DNA from: Candidatus Cryptobacteroides excrementipullorum
GTDB lineage: Bacteria > Bacteroidota > Bacteroidia > Bacteroidales > UBA932
Length of the DNA: 32,820 nt
NCBI GenBank assembly: GCA_017695065.1
Contig: JADILZ010000099.1
Location: 1 to 32,820, forward strand
Direction of reading: 5' to 3'
The notes under the pieces are model-generated. The model was given only the letters and a program-made list of their open reading frames with translations, was not told where the DNA came from and made no database searches. The translations under genes were made by a program, and so were the position numbers. Shown piece after piece: positions 14,957 to 23,716 of this stretch. How positions within the stretch are numbered: the first letter of the stretch is position 1; every line of letters begins with the position of its first letter.

Positions 14957-17722
14957 TTATTTTACCACTATATTCACTATTTTCCCCGGTACCACTATCA
15001 CTTTCACAATGTTGCCTTCTCCGATGTACTTCGATGTCTGCTCGAGCGAACGGACCTTCCCTTCCACTTCATCCCTTGACATGGACTTGGGAAGCTCCAC
15101 CGTAAAGCGTGTCTTTCCGTTGAATGAGACAGCATAGGTACAGTTGTCTTCCACCACGTATTTCTCCTCGTATTCCGGGAATCTGGCGAACGAGATGCTC
15201 TCCTTGTGGCCGAGAGCCTCCCAGAGTTCCTCAGAGATGTGAGGGGCGAAAGGCGAAAGCAGGATTATGAGCGGCTCGAGTACGGCCCTCTTGCTGCATT
15301 TGTGCTCATAAAGCTCATTTACAGCTATCATGAAGGCACTGACAGCAGTGTTGAAAGAGAAATTCTCTATGTCTGTCCTGACCTTTCCGATGAGCTTGTG
15401 GAGAGTCTTGAGCTCATCTGCAGAAGGCTCATCCCCGGTCACAGCCAACCCGTCCTTGCCGTAGAACAGTCTCCACACCCGTTTCAGGAAGCGGTGCACC
15501 CCGTCTATCCCTTTGGTGTCCCATGGCTTGGACTGCTCCAGAGGTCCGAGGAACATCTCGTAAAGGCGGAGAGTGTCGGCTCCGAACTTGTCACATATCA
15601 TATCCGGATTCACGACGTTGAACATTGACTTGCTCATCTTTTCCGTTGCATATCCGCAGATGTACTCCCCGTTCTCAAGGATGAACTCCGCATCTGCGAA
15701 ATCAGGCATCCATTTCCTGAAGGCATCTATGTCCAGACGGTCGTTGTGGACGATATTCACATCGACATGTATCTGCGTGGTCTCGTAGGAGTCCTTCAGC
15801 CCGTATGAGACAAACTTGTTGGTGTTGATTATCCTGTACACGAAATTGGAGCGCCCCTGTATCATTCCCTGGTTTATCAGCTTCCTGAATGGCTCCTTCT
15901 CGCACACATACCCGAGGTCGTACAGGAACTTGTTCCAGAATCTCGAATAAATGAGATGCCCTGTGGCGTGTTCCGTACCGCCGATGTAAAGGTCCACATT
16001 TCTCCAGTACTCATCGGCCTGCTTGCTGACAAGAGCATCATCATCATGCGGGTCCATATACCTCAGGTAATATGCGCTGCTGCCTGCAAATCCCGGCATG
16101 GTGCTCTTCTCCAGAGGCCAGCCCTCATAAGTCCATCCGGCAGCCCTTGCAAGAGGTGGCTCCCCGCTTTCGGTAGGGAGATACTTGTCCACTTCCGGGA
16201 GCTGGAGCGGCAGCTTGTCAAACGGAAGCGGGGTCGGAATGCCTTCCTTATAATATATAGGAAACGGCTCACCCCAATACCTCTGACGTGAGAATATGGC
16301 ATCACGGAGCCTGTAGTTCACTTTCCGGTGCCCGATGCCGTGCTTCTCCACATAATCTATGGCGGCAGGGATGGCCTCTTTCACGGTCATCCCGTCGAGG
16401 AAACCGGAATTGCACATTATCCCTTCCTTCGCATCGAAACTCGACTCGCTGACATCACAGCCTTCTATAAGCGGGATCACAGGAAGTCCGAAATGCTTTG
16501 CAAATGCATAGTCCCTGCTGTCATGCGCAGGTACAGCCATTATGGCACCTGTCCCGTATCCTGCAAGCACATATTCCGAAATCCATACCGGGACTTTCTT
16601 GCCAGTGAGCGGATTGACCGCATAAGAGCCGGAGAATACCCCGGTTACCTTTCTCGTTTCCGCAAGCCTTTCCCTTTCAGTCTTCTTCTTGACTTCGGCA
16701 AGATATGCCTCCACTGCCGGCTTCTGCTCAGGGGAGGTCAGCTTCTCTACCCATTCGCTTTCAGGGGCAAGTACCATGAAAGTGACACCGAAGACAGTGT
16801 CAGCCCTTGTGGTGAAGATATGCATGTCATACTCGGCATCCCCGTTGCATGCCTTGAACACCATTTCAGCTCCCTGGGAGCGGCCGATCCAGTTTCTCTG
16901 CATATCTTTCAGGGAATCTGTCCATTCAAGTTCCTCAAGGTCATTAAGCAGACGCTCAGCATACGCGGAGACCCTGAGCTGCCACTGCGTCATCTTCTTC
17001 TGTTCTACAGGGAAGCCGCCACGTATCGAATAACCTTCCTTCACTTCGTCGTTGGCCAGGACCGTACCGAGCTGGGGGCACCAGTTCACCGATGTCTCGC
17101 CCTGGTATGCTATACGGTAGTTCATCAGAACATCCGACTTTTCCTTATCGGACATCGCATTCCACTCCCCTGCAGTGAACTCCAGGTCCTTTGAGCACGC
17201 GGCATCGAGCCCTTCCGTACCCTTTTCAGAGAATCTCTCCACCAGCTCCGAAACCGGACAGGCTTTCCGGATGTCGTTCCGGTAGTAGCTGTCGAACATC
17301 TTCAGGAAAGCCCACTGCGTCCACTTGTAATACTTTGGGTCGCATGTGCGCACCTCCCTGCTCCAGTCATAAGAAAACCCTATCCTGTCAAGCTGCTCCC
17401 TGTACCTTGCTATATTCTTCTCAGTGGTAGCGGCCGGATGCTTTCCTGTCTGTATCGCATACTGCTCCGCCGGCAGCCCGAAAGCGTCGTAGCCCATCGG
17501 ATGAAGCACATTGAAACCGCAGAGTCTCTTATACCTGCTGTAAATGTCGCTCGCAATATATCCGAGAGGATGGCCTACATGCAGGCCTGCACCTGACGGA
17601 TAAGGGAACATGTCCAGTACGTAATACTTTGGCCTGGACGGATCTTCCGTTGCCTTGAATGTCTGATGGTCAGACCAGTATGCCTGCCATTTCTTCTCTA
17701 TTTTTCTGAAATCGTATTCCAT
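14957..17722 (-). CDS. leuS: leucyl-tRNA synthetase
   Basis: LeuS charges tRNA-Leu with leucine in the cytoplasm. The 921-aa class I synthetase shows the HIGH-type signature HVGH (48-51, in [15 protein letters not shown]), the editing-domain core with [12 protein letters not shown] (conserved Asp), and the KMSKS loop (near residue 694, in [11 protein letters not shown]), followed by the anticodon-binding and C-terminal tRNA-binding domains ([17 protein letters not shown]). Length is normal for the phylum. It is 45 nt downstream of the M28-like/TonB gene and 14 nt upstream of the first yitT. No T-box or other leader control is visible in the short gap before it. Confidence 0.97.
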   Translation of the reverse strand: MEYDFRKIEKKWQAYWSDHQTFKATEDPSRPKYYVLDMFPYPSGAGLHVGHPLGYIASDIYSRYKRLCGFNVLHPMGYDAFGLPAEQYAIQTGKHPAATTEKNIARYREQLDRIGFSYDWSREVRTCDPKYYKWTQWAFLKMFDSYYRNDIRKACPVSELVERFSEKGTEGLDAACSKDLEFTAGEWNAMSDKEKSDVLMNYRIAYQGETSVNWCPQLGTVLANDEVKEGYSIRGGFPVEQKKMTQWQLRVSAYAERLLNDLEELEWTDSLKDMQRNWIGRSQGAEMVFKACNGDAEYDMHIFTTRADTVFGVTFMVLAPESEWVEKLTSPEQKPAVEAYLAEVKKKTERERLAETRKVTGVFSGSYAVNPLTGKKVPVWISEYVLAGYGTGAIMAVPAHDSRDYAFAKHFGLPVIPLIEGCDVSESSFDAKEGIMCNSGFLDGMTVKEAIPAAIDYVEKHGIGHRKVNYRLRDAIFSRQRYWGEPFPIYYKEGIPTPLPFDKLPLQLPEVDKYLPTESGEPPLARAAGWTYEGWPLEKSTMPGFAGSSAYYLRYMDPHDDDALVSKQADEYWRNVDLYIGGTEHATGHLIYSRFWNKFLYDLGYVCEKEPFRKLINQGMIQGRSNFVYRIINTNKFVSYGLKDSYETTQIHVDVNIVHNDRLDIDAFRKWMPDFADAEFILENGEYICGYATEKMSKSMFNVVNPDMICDKFGADTLRLYEMFLGPLEQSKPWDTKGIDGVHRFLKRVWRLFYGKDGLAVTGDEPSADELKTLHKLIGKVRTDIENFSFNTAVSAFMIAVNELYEHKCSKRAVLEPLIILLSPFAPHISEELWEALGHKESISFARFPEYEEKYVVEDNCTYAVSFNGKTRFTVELPKSMSRDEVEGKVRSLEQTSKYIGEGNIVKVIVVPGKIVNIVVK

Positions 17723-17767
17723 TCCCGACTGTTTTGTATGTGTTGTGTTTAAAAATTCAATTCCATG

Positions 17768-19162
17768 CTATCTCGAAACTCGTCTCCCGTTTATCCCGAA
17801 TCCTCCGCCTCCGGACTTCTTTTCAAGCCTGAACTCCACCTGGAGAGTCATCGAACTGTTCACCTTCTGTCCGTTTATCCTTGCCGGACGCCATTTCGGA
17901 GAGGCGCTGATAACCTTCACAGCCTCGGCATCAAGCAGAGGGTCCACACTCTTGACCACCTCCACATCAGTGACCTTCCCGTCCTTGTCTATAACGAAAT
18001 TCACGTGCACAGTCCCCTGTATGCCTTCCTCTACAGCCTTCTGAGGGTATTTCAGATACGGATAAACCCATTTCATGAGGAACTGGCGAGGATCCGGACT
18101 GTTCAGAAACATAGGCTTGACATCGCACTCATAGTACGGCACGACGTCGTCCCGCTGCGGAGTCTCACGGCTGACCTTGCTTTCGCCATCCCTGAAAGCA
18201 ATCTCCTTGTCGGTGTTGGCAAGGGCCACTGTGAAGTTGTATATATACTCGAGCTCGCGCTCCATCATGCCGTAATCCAGTATTCCGTACGTATCCTTCG
18301 GGGTGTTATGCTGTGGATACTGCCCTGTGGTGAAATATACGGAAGGAATCTCGGCCGAGTAGAACGCCCTGTGGTCGGACGGATAAGGCTCGTAAGACAC
18401 CACCTCGGGATGTACAGGCTGTAGCTCGCCGGACATTGATGAAAGGATAGCGTTCAGGTCATTGTTGGAAGCGGTATATGCATAGAAGCCGTTGTCTCCA
18501 GTACCGAGCATGTCCAGGTTTATCATGGCATCCACCGCCTCGATGTCCCCGAATGACCTGTTCACAAAATACCATGACCCGGCAAGAGTCTCCGAAGATG
18601 CCCCGAAAGCGACGAATATCACGGACCTGCGGAACATTATCGAGTTGGTGGAGACCATCCTCGCAAGCTCCATCATCATCGCCAGTCCGGAAGCATTGCC
18701 GTTGGCCCCGTAGTAGATCTGCTCGACCGGACGGCCGTCGAAGGTCATTGAGTTGGTCCCGAGATTGTCAAGACGCGCTCCGACCACGATGTACCTTCCC
18801 CTGAGTTTCTGGTCATATCCCTGGACAAACCCGACAACGTTGCGCGAAGTCAGGGTATCTCCGTCATGCGTAGTGATCCCGAATTCATCTCCGGTCTCCG
18901 GGCAAAGCATCTCCACCCCGTAGTCCCGGAGGACACCGAACACGTATGACGCAGCATCCTTCTCACCATCAGAACCGGCTTTTCTGCCGAGGTTCTCCGC
19001 AGAGGCTATTTCTGAGACATGGCGTCTCATGGATGCCGCTGTCTCGCTGTCATACAGGTCCGAATAGCCCGTGTCTGTCCTGTACTGGGCTGATGCCGGC
19101 TGTGACACGGAAAAGGACAGCCATGTAGTCAGGACAAAGATAACAGCTGATATCCTATTCAT
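17768..19162 (-). CDS. degenerate M28 peptidase fused to a TonB C-terminal domain
   Basis: A 464-aa exported protein: signal peptide 1-25 (ending ASA), an M28 aminopeptidase-like domain (about 40-315) and a TonB C-terminal domain (about 365-446, with YPQKAVEEGIQGTVHVNFVI and WRPARING). In active M28 enzymes metals are held by His, a bridging Asp, Glu, Asp and His beside a catalytic Glu. Here the first His motif reads GARLD (R130 for His), the bridging Asp of GANDNASG is G155, and the Glu-Glu pair is S189-S190. Only the late Asp (D217, NLDML) and a late His (H285, HNTPKDT) remain. It is therefore probably a non-catalytic binding module in the periplasm. It follows the SPOR lipoprotein by 7 nt and precedes leuS. 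Confidence 0.88.
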   Translation of the reverse strand: MNRISAVIFVLTTWLSFSVSQPASAQYRTDTGYSDLYDSETAASMRRHVSEIASAENLGRKAGSDGEKDAASYVFGVLRDYGVEMLCPETGDEFGITTHDGDTLTSRNVVGFVQGYDQKLRGRYIVVGARLDNLGTNSMTFDGRPVEQIYYGANGNASGLAMMMELARMVSTNSIMFRRSVIFVAFGASSETLAGSWYFVNRSFGDIEAVDAMINLDMLGTGDNGFYAYTASNNDLNAILSSMSGELQPVHPEVVSYEPYPSDHRAFYSAEIPSVYFTTGQYPQHNTPKDTYGILDYGMMERELEYIYNFTVALANTDKEIAFRDGESKVSRETPQRDDVVPYYECDVKPMFLNSPDPRQFLMKWVYPYLKYPQKAVEEGIQGTVHVNFVIDKDGKVTDVEVVKSVDPLLDAEAVKVISASPKWRPARINGQKVNSSMTLQVEFRLEKKSGGGGFGINGRRVSR

Positions 19163-19169
19163 GAAAAAT

Positions 19170-19688
19170 TCACTCGTTTACAAGTATCCATACATCTTCC
19201 GGACAGAACGCCTCCTCCTTTACCTTCTTCAGGGAACGCAAGACGCTCTGCAGATCATCCGCAGGGGTAATGCCAATGGCACTGAACCCGTTACGGAAAC
19301 TTATCAGGACAGGCGCGTACCCTTCTTCCTTAACGACTGACAGGAGGGACTCGGCGTTGGACCTGCTCTTGAAAGCCCCCACCACGATGTAATATCTGAA
19401 ATCAAGCCTGGTAGTGAACAGCCCGCCTATCTCAGACGGATTGAGTATTGTACCGTGCAGCTGCCTTATGGAGTCAAGTACCGCTATAGAATCGGAAAGG
19501 GCCTTCTCGACCCTCTTCAGCGAGTCTATGCGCGCCCTGTGCTCCGTCTCCTGCTGCATAAGAAGCTCCAGACGCATCGTTTCCAGCTCTTTTTCCGTAG
19601 GCCGGCCCGCAAGACGGCGGAACATGTCACACCCGCCCGCCATGAGCAGGAGCGACACTGCAAGTAGAACTGTCAAAAACTTTCTCAT
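19170..19688 (-). CDS. SPOR-domain lipoprotein
   Basis: A 172-aa small lipoprotein. The N-terminus MRKFLTVLLAVSLLLMAGGC is a lipoprotein signal with Cys20 as lipidation site, then a charged, probably coiled-coil stretch (about 31-75), then a SPOR-like domain (about 97-170; FRYYIVVGAFKSRSNAESLL and DVWILVNE). SPOR domains bind denuded peptidoglycan strands, so this protein probably sits in the envelope, perhaps at division sites. Start 19688 gives the cleanest signal; ATG 19697 (adding MRL) is also possible. It is the first gene of the operon continuing into the M28-like/TonB gene 7 nt later, and has a recognisable promoter (19741-19712). Confidence 0.82.
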   Translation of the reverse strand: MRKFLTVLLAVSLLLMAGGCDMFRRLAGRPTEKELETMRLELLMQQETEHRARIDSLKRVEKALSDSIAVLDSIRQLHGTILNPSEIGGLFTTRLDFRYYIVVGAFKSRSNAESLLSVVKEEGYAPVLISFRNGFSAIGITPADDLQSVLRSLKKVKEEAFCPEDVWILVNE

Positions 19689-19711
19689 CAGTCGCATTAT
19701 AGAGGCTGGCG

Positions 19712-19741
19712 CAAATTTAACAAATAATAATCCTCCGCAAA
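19712..19741 (-). promoter_or_regulatory. promoter of SPOR-M28/TonB-leuS-yitT operon
   Basis: Minus-strand TTTG (19741-19738), 18-nt spacer, TAAATTTG (19719-19712). Spacing is one shorter than the usual 19-20, but both boxes are present. The -7 box ends 14 to 23 nt before the two candidate starts. Confidence 0.6.
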
Positions 19742-19876
19742 AGAATTTTAGGAAGTTGTTTGGTTTTTTTTGATGAAATTCAGGGCAGCTCCCGATGCAT
19801 TTTTCCTTTTCCGGCGGCCAATGCACTTTCCCGCTTCCGGCCGAACCATGGCCCAGCCCCGGCATAACAAATAAAA

Positions 19877-19908
19877 TTTGCTCCGCTCTCGGCTTCTCAC
19901 TATATTTG
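19877..19908 (+). promoter_or_regulatory. promoter at capA (copy 1 of a conserved promoter)
   Basis: TTTG (19877-19880), 20-nt spacer, TATATTTG (19901-19908). The spacer half TCTCGGCTTCTCAC is identical to the promoter at 29673-29704; the two 32-nt elements differ at three positions. The -7 box ends one base before the annotated ATG. Confidence 0.75.
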
Positions 19909-19909
19909 C

Positions 19910-21112
19910 ATGATGGGTATTCTCAGACCAGCCTTGATATTCGCAGCGCTGTTGCAGATGGCGCAGATGCTTCCGTGTACCGGACAGGAAATAGACGACC
20001 GCGGAGCATTCCTGCGCATGAAAGAGTCCATGGTCCCTGTATTGCCGGAATCTGACACGGTGTCACTGGTGTTCATCGGAGATGTGATGCTGCATGAAAG
20101 GCAGATAACGGTCGCCCGCGAAAGGTACCTTGCCAGGCATGGAGGAAATCCGGGAAGCGTCCATGACGGGTATGACTTCAGCTCATATTTCCTGGATCTG
20201 GAAGACAGGCTCGCTTCTGCGGACCTCGCAGTCGCCAACATGGAATTCACCCTTGCCGGCCCCCCTTTTTCCGGATACCCGGCATTCAGCGCCCCTGACA
20301 GCTATGCGGAATATATGTCAGATTGCGGCATCGACGTATTCCTGACCGCCAACAACCACATACTCGACAAAGGCGGGAAAGGAGCCTTGCGCACCTTGTC
20401 GGTGTATGAGAAGATGATGGAAGAAAAGGGAATACGCTTTACAGGCACATCCGCCGACTCGGCAGGATTTACAAGGGACAATCCCCTCGTCCTCGATGTG
20501 AACGGGATGAAGGTCGCCCTTGTCAATTTCACCTACGGGACCAACATCCACATCCAGGACAGCTATCCAAAGGTAAACAGGATATCCAGGGAAGCTCTTT
20601 CAGTACTTATGGGCAAGGCAAGGGAATCTGGGGCAGACCTCATAATTGCATTGCCGCACTGGGGGGAAGAATACAGCATGAGGCATTCGGCAGCGCAGGA
20701 AGACCTCGCGGAATGGCTCGCGGACAACGGGGCGGACCTCGTGATCGGGACCCACCCTCATGTGGTGCAGGACAGCACTGTTATACGGACATGTACCGCA
20801 GGGGGACGGGAAAAGGATATACATGTCATATACTCGCTCGGGAACTCGGTCTCGAACATGAGTGCCGGAGTCACCCAGATCGGGCTCCTGTCAAGGGTCA
20901 CTGCCGTGAAACACCTCAACGGCAAAGTGGACTTGGCCGTCGGGCTCGAGTACCTGTGGTGTTCACTCCCTGGAAGACTGAAAGATACGCATTGCACCAT
21001 ACCTGTGAAAGAGTATCTGGACAGGCGCGGTGAATGGAAAATGCCATACGAATACGACAAGATGGTAAAGACCTACTATACTGTAAAGGAAAAGACAGGG
21101 GTCAAAGACTGA
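19910..21112 (+). CDS. CapA-family metallophosphatase-like protein
   Basis: A 400-aa protein of the CapA / PgsA family (poly-gamma-glutamate capsule-type, metallophosphoesterase fold). Visible motifs in order: FIGDVML (about 55-61), NMEFTL, TANNHILD, LPHWGEEY, GTHPHVVQ and YSLGN, all expected metal-site segments. The first 26 residues form a weak signal-like hydrophobic segment, so it is probably exported. No capB or capC genes are near, so polyglutamate synthesis is unlikely; most Bacteroidota homologues are uncharacterised. The start is ATG 19910 (or 19913). Because the promoter -7 box ends at 19908, transcription would begin at or inside the start codon, implying a leaderless message or a later start. 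phoH follows by 25 nt. Confidence 0.85.
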   Translation: MMGILRPALIFAALLQMAQMLPCTGQEIDDRGAFLRMKESMVPVLPESDTVSLVFIGDVMLHERQITVARERYLARHGGNPGSVHDGYDFSSYFLDLEDRLASADLAVANMEFTLAGPPFSGYPAFSAPDSYAEYMSDCGIDVFLTANNHILDKGGKGALRTLSVYEKMMEEKGIRFTGTSADSAGFTRDNPLVLDVNGMKVALVNFTYGTNIHIQDSYPKVNRISREALSVLMGKARESGADLIIALPHWGEEYSMRHSAAQEDLAEWLADNGADLVIGTHPHVVQDSTVIRTCTAGGREKDIHVIYSLGNSVSNMSAGVTQIGLLSRVTAVKHLNGKVDLAVGLEYLWCSLPGRLKDTHCTIPVKEYLDRRGEWKMPYEYDKMVKTYYTVKEKTGVKD

Positions 21113-21137
21113 GCACGACTTATATTCAACAGCAGAT

Positions 21138-22094
21138 ATGACGGAAACTACAAAGACAAGGCAGACAATCACCCTCGAGGCGATAGACCCGGTTGAGATA
21201 CTTGGCCCCGGTAACAGGATACTCGAGGCGCTGTGCAGCTATTTTCCGAACCTGAAGGTGGTGGCAAGAGGGAACGAGATCATCCTTGAAGGAGACAGGC
21301 AGGACATTGACATGTTCTCCTCGAAGATAGACATGCTCCAGGAACGGCGCAGGCACAAGATGGGACTGACTCCCTATGATGTGGAGGACATATTCGACGG
21401 GGAGTCCCCGAATGACCGGTTCAAGCTCTCCGGGGAATCAGTGATAGTATACGGAATCGACGGCAAACCTATCAAGGCCAGAAACAGGACACAACAGGCA
21501 ATGGTCACCGCCTATTTTGAAAACGACCTGATATTTGCAGTCGGCCCAGCAGGTACAGGCAAGACCTACATCGCGATTGCACTTGCTGTCAGAGCCTTGA
21601 AGAACAGAGAGATACGACGGATAATACTTACCAGACCGGCAGTCGAAGCAGGAGAACGGCTCGGCTTTCTTCCGGGAGACCTTAAGGACAAGCTGGACCC
21701 GTATCTCCAGCCCCTTTACGATGCGCTCGGCGATATGATACCGCCCAGAAGGCTGCAGGAATTCATGTCCGACGGCATAATCCAGATTGCACCTCTTGCA
21801 TATATGCGTGGAAGGACACTGGACAGGGCCTGCGTTATCCTGGACGAAGCGCAGAACACAAACCTTGGACAGCTCAAGATGTTCCTCACGAGGATGGGAT
21901 GCGATGCGAAATTCATTGTCACGGGAGATGCCAGCCAGGTGGATCTGCCGAGGAAGGAGGACTCCGGACTCCTGAAAGGCATAGAACTGACAAAGGACAT
22001 CAAGGGAATAGCCACTGTGTTTTTCAAAAAGGAGGATATAGTCAGGCATCCGCTTGTCAGCAAGATTGTCCACGCCTTCGAAGGACAGCAGTGA
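21138..22094 (+). CDS. phoH: PhoH family ATPase
   Basis: A 318-aa cytoplasmic protein with an N-terminal KH-like region (about 10-75) and a PhoH P-loop ATPase domain: Walker A GPAGTGKT (136-143), LTRPAVEAGERLGFLPGD (about 164-181), Walker B CVILDEAQN (232-240) and the sensor-like TGDASQVDLP. PhoH proteins are related to helicases and are thought to act in RNA metabolism or ribosome maturation, often next to ybeY; ybeY is not adjacent here. It lies 25 nt after capA and is probably co-transcribed. A hairpin at 22115-22136 follows the stop. Confidence 0.93.
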   Translation: MTETTKTRQTITLEAIDPVEILGPGNRILEALCSYFPNLKVVARGNEIILEGDRQDIDMFSSKIDMLQERRRHKMGLTPYDVEDIFDGESPNDRFKLSGESVIVYGIDGKPIKARNRTQQAMVTAYFENDLIFAVGPAGTGKTYIAIALAVRALKNREIRRIILTRPAVEAGERLGFLPGDLKDKLDPYLQPLYDALGDMIPPRRLQEFMSDGIIQIAPLAYMRGRTLDRACVILDEAQNTNLGQLKMFLTRMGCDAKFIVTGDASQVDLPRKEDSGLLKGIELTKDIKGIATVFFKKEDIVRHPLVSKIVHAFEGQQ

Positions 22095-22114
22095 CAGCGG
22101 CAGAGACTCCATGC

Positions 22115-22136
22115 CCCTGTTCGGAGCCGGACAGGG
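22115..22136 (+). terminator. hairpin after phoH
   Basis: CCCTGTTC-GGAGCC-GGACAGGG forms an 8-bp stem (one G-T) 20 nt after the phoH stop. No T-tract follows, so it may protect the 3' end rather than terminate on its own. Confidence 0.4.
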
Positions 22137-22252
22137 CGAACTTAAGACGATGTCATAATTGTAAACCGCGACGTTATTTTCGGAATCAGGACTGAGTCAT
22201 TCACATTGGCAAACTCTCCTGTCGCGGGCAACAGGCCTGCTCCTTAATAGGT

Positions 22253-22289
22253 AATTCGATGTAATTTAATGAATTAAATTCATCGAATT
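22253..22289. repeat. AT-rich palindrome between phoH and the TPR gene
   Basis: Perfect 9-bp inverted repeat AATTCGATG ... CATCGAATT separated by 19 nt of AT-rich, partly self-complementary DNA. Its right arm overlaps motif copy 3. A related ATTCGATGAATTTA stands at 7511-7524 just upstream of motif copy 2, suggesting the two gaps share an element. Confidence 0.5.
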
Positions 22290-22296
22290 CACGTTA
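22277..22296 (+). repeat. intergenic 20-nt motif, copy 3 (diverged)
   Basis: AATTCATCGAATTCACGTTA, 16/20 identical to copy 2. Unlike copies 1 and 2 it is not upstream of a plus-strand gene; it lies between two converging gene ends, next to the terminator of the gyrA-TPR operon. Its CGTC half-site is mutated to CATC, so it may be a non-functional relic. Confidence 0.4.
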
Positions 22297-22303
22297 ATTT
22301 AAA

Positions 22304-22338
22304 GGGGCTGCCCCGAATCCTTCGATTCAGGACAGCCC
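22304..22338 (-). terminator. terminator of the gyrA-TPR operon
   Basis: Two 15-nt arms (22305-22319 and 22324-22338) around a 4-nt loop. In plus-strand RNA two pairs are C-A mismatches, but in minus-strand RNA both become G-U pairs, giving a continuous 15-bp stem followed by CTTTAAATT. It lies 33 nt after the TPR stop, so it clearly serves the minus strand. Confidence 0.8.
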
Positions 22339-22371
22339 TTCGGTCATCTTTGCGTATTACACGCCCGGGTA

Positions 22372-23694
22372 CTAAAGAGGATTTCCTGTTGAAACCACCT
22401 CGTTGTACTTGTCGTAGCCAGCCTTGTAATCAGCGTTCTCATCACGGAAACGGTAGTAGATATTCTTCAGATATTCCGCAATGTTGACTTTGATTTCATT
22501 GGTTTTTGAAATTGAATATGCCTTCTCGAACGGCTCGATGGCATTCTTGAGGGCAGTCTCGAACTGTGCCACAAGCTCCATGTACTTGGTGTCATCCATC
22601 TCTTCCTGGGCCTTGGTCTGAAGGTCAAGGGCCTGGTTGTAATAGAGAATACCTATACCTATGAAACCATACTCATAGTTAGGGTCAACCTTGTTTGCCT
22701 CTTCATAAGCTGCAATGGCCTCCTCAGTGTCGCCGAGCTGGTTGTGGATGTTGCCTTCGACGTAGTAGAGTGATGCGTTGTTAGGCTCGTTCTTCTTGGC
22801 CTCGTCAAGAAGAGAGAAAAGCCTGTCGGTATCATCTCCGCTCTCGATGTAGAAGTTGATCAGTCCGATAAGGATGCTCTGGCTCTGAGGGAATGCCTTG
22901 AAACCTTCCTCAAGGACATTCTTGGCGTTTTCCTTGTCACCGAGCTTTGAATAGCAGTCGGAAAGCTTAGCGAAGACCTCACCGTCCTCGTAATACTTCA
23001 CATCGACGCATTTCTGGAAGAAACCCTTGGCAGAGGCGTAGTCCTCGAGCATCCATGCTGTGAAACCTGCGTTGTAGTTTGCAGTGGTATCAACCACGCT
23101 GAGCGGCTCTGTCTCCGAAGCCGCAGCTGCAGCCGCGAAGTTCTTGTTTGCGCCAGCGAAGTTGCCGAGCATATACTGGGTCATACCGGCATCGAGATAT
23201 TTTGCAGCAACATTCTGGATACCTGCGGAAACATCCTTGGTCTTGGAATGTTTTACATCCACACTGTATGCCTTCTTGTAGGCATCAAGAGCCTTTGCAA
23301 GGGCGTCAAACTCGAACACAGGCTTTGTCACCTCTATCATGGTAAGTACACCAGCCCTGCTGAAATAGAAGTTTTTCTCTGCATAGATCTCCTTTGTGTA
23401 AGGCTCGCCCATAAGCTCGACAGTCTCTGTTGAAGAAGGTTTCTCCCCTCCCATGATAAGGGCGAGTTCCTGCTGGCCTGCACCTACCCATGCATTTCCG
23501 TACGGAGAGTTGTAGGCATCCACATAGGCCTGTCCGACCTTGATCCATGTTGCCGGCTTTTCTGCCTTCTTGGGATTCTGGGCTGCAGCTTCGGCAGACT
23601 CGACTGCCTTCTTTGCATCAGCCGCTGACTTGACCTGTGCACCGGCCACCTGTACAGAAAGGATAACAGCCAATGCGATTAGAACTTTTTTCAT
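22372..23694 (-). CDS. exported tetratricopeptide-repeat protein
   Basis: A 440-aa protein with a signal peptide (MKKVLIALAVILSVQVAGAQ) and several TPR units, the clearest from about residue 200 to 370 (ANYNAGFTAWMLEDYASAKG, AKLSDCYSKLGDKENAKNVL, YYVEGNIHNQLGDTEEAIAA). The N-terminal part is alanine/lysine-rich. TPR proteins mediate protein contacts; the partner is unknown, and a periplasmic location is likely. Start 23694 is chosen because it gives the signal peptide directly; upstream in-frame codons overlap gyrA. It follows gyrA by 22 nt, an arrangement I associate with Bacteroidales, and ends before a strong hairpin terminator. Confidence 0.87.
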   Translation of the reverse strand: MKKVLIALAVILSVQVAGAQVKSAADAKKAVESAEAAAQNPKKAEKPATWIKVGQAYVDAYNSPYGNAWVGAGQQELALIMGGEKPSSTETVELMGEPYTKEIYAEKNFYFSRAGVLTMIEVTKPVFEFDALAKALDAYKKAYSVDVKHSKTKDVSAGIQNVAAKYLDAGMTQYMLGNFAGANKNFAAAAAASETEPLSVVDTTANYNAGFTAWMLEDYASAKGFFQKCVDVKYYEDGEVFAKLSDCYSKLGDKENAKNVLEEGFKAFPQSQSILIGLINFYIESGDDTDRLFSLLDEAKKNEPNNASLYYVEGNIHNQLGDTEEAIAAYEEANKVDPNYEYGFIGIGILYYNQALDLQTKAQEEMDDTKYMELVAQFETALKNAIEPFEKAYSISKTNEIKVNIAEYLKNIYYRFRDENADYKAGYDKYNEVVSTGNPL

Positions 23695-23716
23695 AATAAG
23701 ATAGTTATTGAAATGA

